Shown piece after piece: positions 8,712-12,539 of a DNA stretch of 12,539 nt. Position 1 is the first letter of the stretch; each line of letters begins with the position of its first letter. Location of the stretch: positions 1 to 12,539 of the forward strand of contig FTLJ01000244.1 in NCBI GenBank assembly GCA_900155495.1. The letters are read 5' to 3'. Made by a program: the position numbers and the translations under genes. The DNA is from Porogramme epimiltina (taxonomy: Eukaryota; Basidiomycota; Agaricomycetes; Polyporales; Polyporaceae). The notes under the pieces were generated by a model that was not told where the DNA came from, made no database searches, and was given only the letters and a program-made list of their open reading frames with translations.

Positions 8712-9030
8712 CGGGGTACGGTGACGGACGTGGAGTCATGCGGCTTGAACGCTTGTATCTTGTCCGGCGCGGCGTACCAATCGTCAATGCATGCCCGTGC
8801 GTTGACTCTACACCACTGGCTGGGAGGGATCTGTGACAGCAAGCGTCAGCCCCTGCGTTCAAATGCTGCAGAGAGTCGACGCCGATCGTGTTCTTTGGCG
8901 TCGCGGGTCAGCCCAGATCGGCCATGCCGAGCAACATACCACATCACGGTGCGCATGTGCGTCGATCTCGAACCATGCTCTTCGCTTCACATGAAGGCTG
9001 AGGTCGGTGGACGCCCCAGCCGCGAAGAGA

Positions 9031-9113
9031 GCGTCAGCCTCCTCCAGGTGCCCATATAACCCCCGGCCGTCTTGTGTCCTCTCCTTTAGCTAAACCACCA
9101 CCACCCTACCACT
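9031..9113 (+). promoter_or_regulatory. TATA box and leader of unit B
   Basis: TATAAC at 9055-9060 lies within CCATATAACCCCC, after GCGTCAGCCTCCTCC and before ACCACCACCA. This is the same order as unit A. The retained order suggests that both copies were transcribed at least until recently. Confidence 0.5.
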
Positions 9114-9133
9114 ACACCAGTCGTATTCGTGTG

Positions 9134-9508
9134 ATGCCAATGCTCGCATATCTCTTCCACCCGACCCGGCCACCCGACCCCTCTCCGGAGGGGGCTGGGG
9201 GTGGCCCCCTCCTCGTTCCCGATTATCCTCCCATCCCCTCCCCCGCCACAACCGGCCTCAAGTCTTCCCCTGTTCTCCGCCGTCAGCCCTCCCGACACCT
9301 TGATGGTCCATCGGGAGATCGCACTCCGAACTCGCCGTGTCACTGCAGAGACGCGGCGGAGGCCGACTCGGAGGATGGCTGCAGGTACGTTCGTCGCCAC
9401 CCTCCCTCCCTCCCGCTCCGCATCTCACTGTCAGCCACCTTCTATAGAGCCGCGGAAGATGATAGGAGGTCGAGGCATGTCCCCTCCGCGCATGATGCGC
9501 GCTGGTAG
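9134..9508 (+). CDS. Unit B small spliced orphan gene (hypothetical)
   Basis: Exons 9134-9384 and 9448-9508 give 103 residues; the 63-base intron runs GTACGT...CTATAG. The ATG at 9140 aligns better with unit A's start, and the frame is also open upstream to 9074. FHPTRPPD and TTGLKS...HLDGPSG lie in one continuous frame, so B looks closer to the ancestral coding form. Past HLDGPSG a one-base indel relative to A moves the frame. Exon 2 ends early at TAG 9506-9508, while A continues about 60 residues further. The product is Pro/Arg/Ser-rich and has no known domain or targeting signal. It may be a dying copy; a different frame stays open from 9201 to 9818. Confidence 0.3.
   Translation: MPMLAYLFHPTRPPDPSPEGAGGGPLLVPDYPPIPSPATTGLKSSPVLRRQPSRHLDGPSGDRTPNSPCHCRDAAEADSEDGCRYVRRHPPSLPLRISLSATFYRAAEDDRRSRHVPSAHDARW
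9187..9212. other. Perfect 9-bp hairpin within unit B exon 1
   Basis: GGAGGGGGC (9187-9195) and GCCCCCTCC (9204-9212) are exact reverse complements around an 8-base loop. Unit A lacks this segment, so it looks like a B-specific insertion or expansion. Confidence 0.55.
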
Positions 9509-9784
9509 AGGGTACCCCGACGTCGACACGGCCTTGGGCGAGTACGACGCTCAAGGTCGGGTCGGCGGCGGGACATGCTCTGGCGACTCACGAAGGAGAG
9601 GGCTCGCGTCAGCCTCCGTCCACGCGTTCAAGCGAGGTCGATGTGTTCAGATGGATTGCCAAATGGGTTTTCTGTGGTTCGGGGTTAAGGCTGGGACGGC
9701 AGTCACACTACATGATCAGTTATATGTAGACCGTTCAACCGAGTTTGAATGTATCATCCAGTTTGGATACTCCTTTCAGGAGTT

Positions 9785-10010
9785 GTTCAAAGCGCGCGAC
9801 AGCGAGGAGGTCGAATAAGATGCACGTTCCCTCCACGCCTGGTGCAATGTTGGTGCCCCGGAGCCGACTACGCTTGGATGGATGATCATGTAGGGTGTTG
9901 GGTGTGCGCCGGCCGAGCGGAGTGCAGCGATAGGCGTGGGTTCATGTGGCGCGTTTGTATTCCGTATCTCGACTAATGAATACATGTTGACTCTGACAGA
10001 TCAATAACTG
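9785..10010 (+). repeat. Tandem unit C (3' fragment with internal deletion)
   Basis: Bases from about 9790 match the exon 2 start of A and B, and then GGAGCCGACTACGC joins directly to GGATGGATGATCATGTAGGG. The latter corresponds to unit A sequence near 8670. About 100 bases present in A are therefore missing. Homology to A continues through GTGCGC, GTGGGTTCATG and TTGACTCT. The copy has no promoter or exon 1 and ends next to the F-box gene's stop codon. Confidence 0.6.
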
Positions 10011-10013
10011 TAG

Positions 10014-12103
10014 TTACAGTATATGCACATCGTTCACACACAATGGCTCTGTTGTCTCAAGAGCCTCGGTGTAGTCGACGGCGTTCGGGTTAAATTTGCA
10101 CCTTGCCCGTTTACGCCGGGGAAATAAATTTCGCATGTCCAACTCGCCCGTTGGTGTTCTGCACCGCCGCTCTACTTCGGTTTCCCACTTCCTTAACTCT
10201 GCAAAGGCCTGAGAAACAAGTGTGGAGTCAGCCTTTGCTGCGTGTTCGCGTCCAATCAAGGTGCGTTTTGTGAACTTACGACGTGTTCATGCTCCTTCAA
10301 CCGGATCTCCTCCTGACGCTGCACCTTCGGAGTTCGGAATCTCCACACAGCACCTAGCGTACCGCTCCACTCGTCGTCCGACGCAGACCTGTCGACGCGC
10401 TCGATATGCGGGAAAACGCACCCTAAGAAAGCCGAGCAAGCAGAATCCACCTCCGCGCCCCAATCATTCTGCTGCAAATCTCTCAGCACGAGCGCGAGCG
10501 CGACGTCAGGCGGTGCCATTGCCCACCGCGCCAAGGGCGACGACTGGCCCTCCATGACCATACAGTCTTCGCCGACTGCACGTCCCCATTGCGCCGGAGC
10601 GCCGTTGAGGTCTGCGTCGACGCTGAGATCTGCTAGCTCTTCGCAACGTTCTGTGAGGAGCGCGAGGCCCAGAACGGTCACCCGTCCGGGGCGGTCGACG
10701 GAGGGCATGCACGGCGGAAGGGCGAGCCTGCGGATGCGCGGCCATGCACCTGCGAGTGTGGCAAGTGTCGCGTCGGTGATGTTGTCACAGCGCACGGCGG
10801 GGGCGTGGATGCGGAAAACGGACATGTTGCGGAAGTGGCAGAACGCCTGCACGGTCTGCGCGTGCACGATGCCGAGGGGCGCTTGGGTATAGTCGGGGAA
10901 AACGATTTCCTCTTGGACCCACAGGTCGTATGGCGAGGAGAGCTCTTTTAGGGTGTGGTGATGGTCTCGGTACTGCATATTATGGGTGATGGTGCGGAGA
11001 AGGTGAGCGGCGAAGACAGCGAGCTCTTGCACGTCCCAGCCGCTCCGGGCGGCGTGTTCTGCGAGCCATGAGAGGAAGCCGTCGAGTTCCGGCATGTGCC
11101 ATACCGATGCGTGGACCGTGATGGTGTGGACGTGAGGAGAACTGATAGTGCCGAGCATTCTGGAGACCAAAGGAAAGCCTATTTCGCCCGCGTACAACTC
11201 GACATTCCGTAGCGCCGGGAACAGTGGGCCGGCGTGGTCGATGAGATCCGGTTCGAGAGACAATACGTCACCCGCCTCGGGACGGCACCTGCGGACTGGT
11301 TTCTCTGGAAGTTGAGTTTGAAAGTGCTCGAGCGTCGGGAGTTTTCCCAGGAAAATCCACAGTTCAGTAGTGACGGTCCAACGGTCGGTGCTGAGATGAG
11401 TGAGGTGGAAAAAGTGTTGCAGCGGGTTCATAACATGGTTGCAAATGAAGCCGTAGGAATCTTCTTTGCTGGGAAGATAGTTGTTGTGTGCCGGGCCTGA
11501 CGACGAGATTTCTAGCTCCTGGAGCGCGGGCCCAAGGAGAGAGCTGAGAGGCAAGGGTCTCACACTCCCAACACAAATAGGAATGTGGTGCTTGTATCGC
11601 CGGATGTTGGGAAAGAGAGGGCGATCCCTAGAGAACAAACCCTCGAGGTGCATGCGGAGGTCGTGGATGGCTGGAAAGGAGCGCCGGGGGTTGAGAGATC
11701 CAGACAGCCATGCTTTACGGTCAATGACTTTGACGCGTGGTGCGTAGCAAGCCCACCGGATTATGTCGTCCCGCGTCAATTTGGTCCGGCGAAAACACTA
11801 GGATGCTCCGTCAAAATGGCAAAGGCGATGCATTGTACGGTGGGAACTCACGAAAATCTTTTGATTCATCCCGCACTTAGCCCCCATTCCCGTTGACCAG
11901 TAGGACCCCGGCGGGAGCGAGTAGATGATAACGCTGTAATCGGGAATGGTATGCCAAATCACGTCCAGCGCTGCTTCGTGGGTAGCTATGCATGTCTGCG
12001 CGAGCGCCACGACGGTCTTGGAGCCGTCCGGATCGCCTTCGTGTTTCAAGGCCATGAGGTGGTCGCAAATCAGCTTGACGATTTGTTTAGGGAGATGGTT
12101 CAT
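10014..12103 (-). CDS. F-box protein with LRR-like region
   Basis: Reading the minus strand, exons are 12103-11852, 11797-10280 and 10208-10014. The introns (54 and 71 bases) have GTGAGT...CCTAG and GTAAGT...TCTCAG ends; the second has a CTGAC branch point. All junctions are phase 0, giving 654 residues. The N-terminus MNHLPKQIVKLICDHL and VVALAQTC...ALDVIW (about 2-50) form an F-box, which binds Skp1 in SCF ubiquitin ligases. The block LTRDDIIRWACYAPRVKVID (91-110) is typical of the large Agaricomycete F-box family. Irregular leucine-rich segments follow, such as LFPALRNVELY near 276-286 and WPRIRRLALPP near 436-446; these probably bind the substrate. The tail holds basic PRRKRARCK (620-628). 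The frame is open upstream to 12208, but the MNHLP start fits the family best. Substrate is unknown. Confidence 0.85.
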
Positions 12104-12539
12104 CTTCGTAGCTGGAGTGAGGGAGATCCGGACGATAGGCGGAGGGGTGGAATGCGAGGGACTCGGGGTGCACAACTTCCACGCATTTTGAAGGGAGGGG
12201 AGGACCACAGTGAGGGTCGGTAGAGAATTGTCCTCGATTTTTTGCGGAGGCCATCATCATTGACAACAATTGCGATGGCAGGAGAGCAGGGCCTTTGCGT
12301 ATGACCACGATTCGTCATGACTTGCGGTAGCAAGTGCCTCGGCGCCTGCGTAAATTGCGCTTCAACCAACACGACGGGCATGGGCCCAGATATGGGCACG
12401 AGATACGGTGGGAAAATGGACTGGGCGTGGTTACCTGCCTCCAGCCGTGTCACTGCCGTATTCCTGCCCGGTATATTCAAACTGCCCTGGTCATGATACT
12501 CACATATTACATGCCGGGACAGGCGACCACACCCCGGCA
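12104..12539 (-). other. Upstream region of the F-box gene
   Basis: No further gene is supported. Short frames on both strands lack domains. I see no clear TATA box. A minus-strand frame continuous with the F-box reading frame runs to 12208, but its residues (Pro/Ser-rich) do not look like a conserved extension. The region presumably holds the F-box promoter and 5' leader. Confidence 0.5.

Larger units (their letters stand above)
7940..8820 (+). repeat. Tandem unit A (complete copy)
   Basis: This unit matches unit B (8965-9700) block by block. The shared blocks are a promoter block with GCTATTCGCTTC and GTCAGCCTCCTCC, a TATA box, the leader ACCACCACCA, a short coding exon, an intron, and a downstream exon containing GATGATAGG and GGAGCCGACGT. 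Parts also match unit C (9785-10010). Divergence is substantial, so the duplication is not recent. Outer limits are judged by eye. Confidence 0.7.
8965..9700 (+). repeat. Tandem unit B (second copy)
   Basis: This is homologous to unit A from the GCTCTTCGCTTC block through TATA, leader, exon 1, intron, exon 2 and the stretch around GGATTGCCAAATGGG. The A-to-B offset is about 990 bases at the TATA box and about 930 at the start codon, because the leader is shorter. From about 9700 the sequence no longer follows unit A well. Confidence 0.7.

Noticed and set aside
9201..9818. 205-codon plus-strand frame through unit B
   Set aside because: It runs straight through the intron shared with unit A and beyond the homologous unit, and the FHPTRPPD block is not in this frame. 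I kept the spliced model, at low confidence.
10256..10745. Plus- and minus-strand frames over the F-box gene's 3' half
   Set aside because: They lie opposite or out of frame with F-box exon 2, which has the family similarity and clean splice sites.

Overview
The window reads as nuclear DNA from a basidiomycete fungus, probably an Agaricomycete and perhaps a polypore; the lineage is inference. The supporting signs are a GC-rich genome, many short (about 50-135 base) GT-AG introns with CTAAC/CTGAC-type branch points, a JEN-type transporter broken into a dozen exons, and an F-box protein of the large family seen in mushroom-forming fungi.

Layout. Bases 1-84 are very G-rich, with one run of 25 G. 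Bases 395-623 (+) look like the last exon of a gene that enters from the left and ends in a lysine/glycine-rich tail. Bases 624-2028 are intergenic and end in a promoter-like region. Bases 2029-4282 (+) hold a 12-exon gene for a 485-residue MFS monocarboxylate transporter with an intact JEN signature motif. Bases 4283-7940 hold no gene I can defend, only short repeats, hairpins and one weak minus-strand candidate. Bases about 7940-10010 contain three diverged tandem copies (A, B and a deleted C) of a promoter-containing unit with a small, apparently decaying, spliced gene. Bases 10014-12103 (-) hold a 3-exon F-box protein gene of 654 residues. The rest is its upstream region.

The two solid genes are unrelated in function. 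The transporter would import lactate, pyruvate or similar acids across the plasma membrane. The F-box protein would supply substrates to an SCF ubiquitin ligase. The most novel feature is the tandem A/B/C array. Copies A and B share a TATA element, a 5' leader and an intron at the same site. Two short peptide blocks differ between them only at silent positions, yet the reading frame connecting these blocks differs between the copies. This suggests a fast-evolving or dying orphan gene family lying tail-to-tail with the F-box gene.
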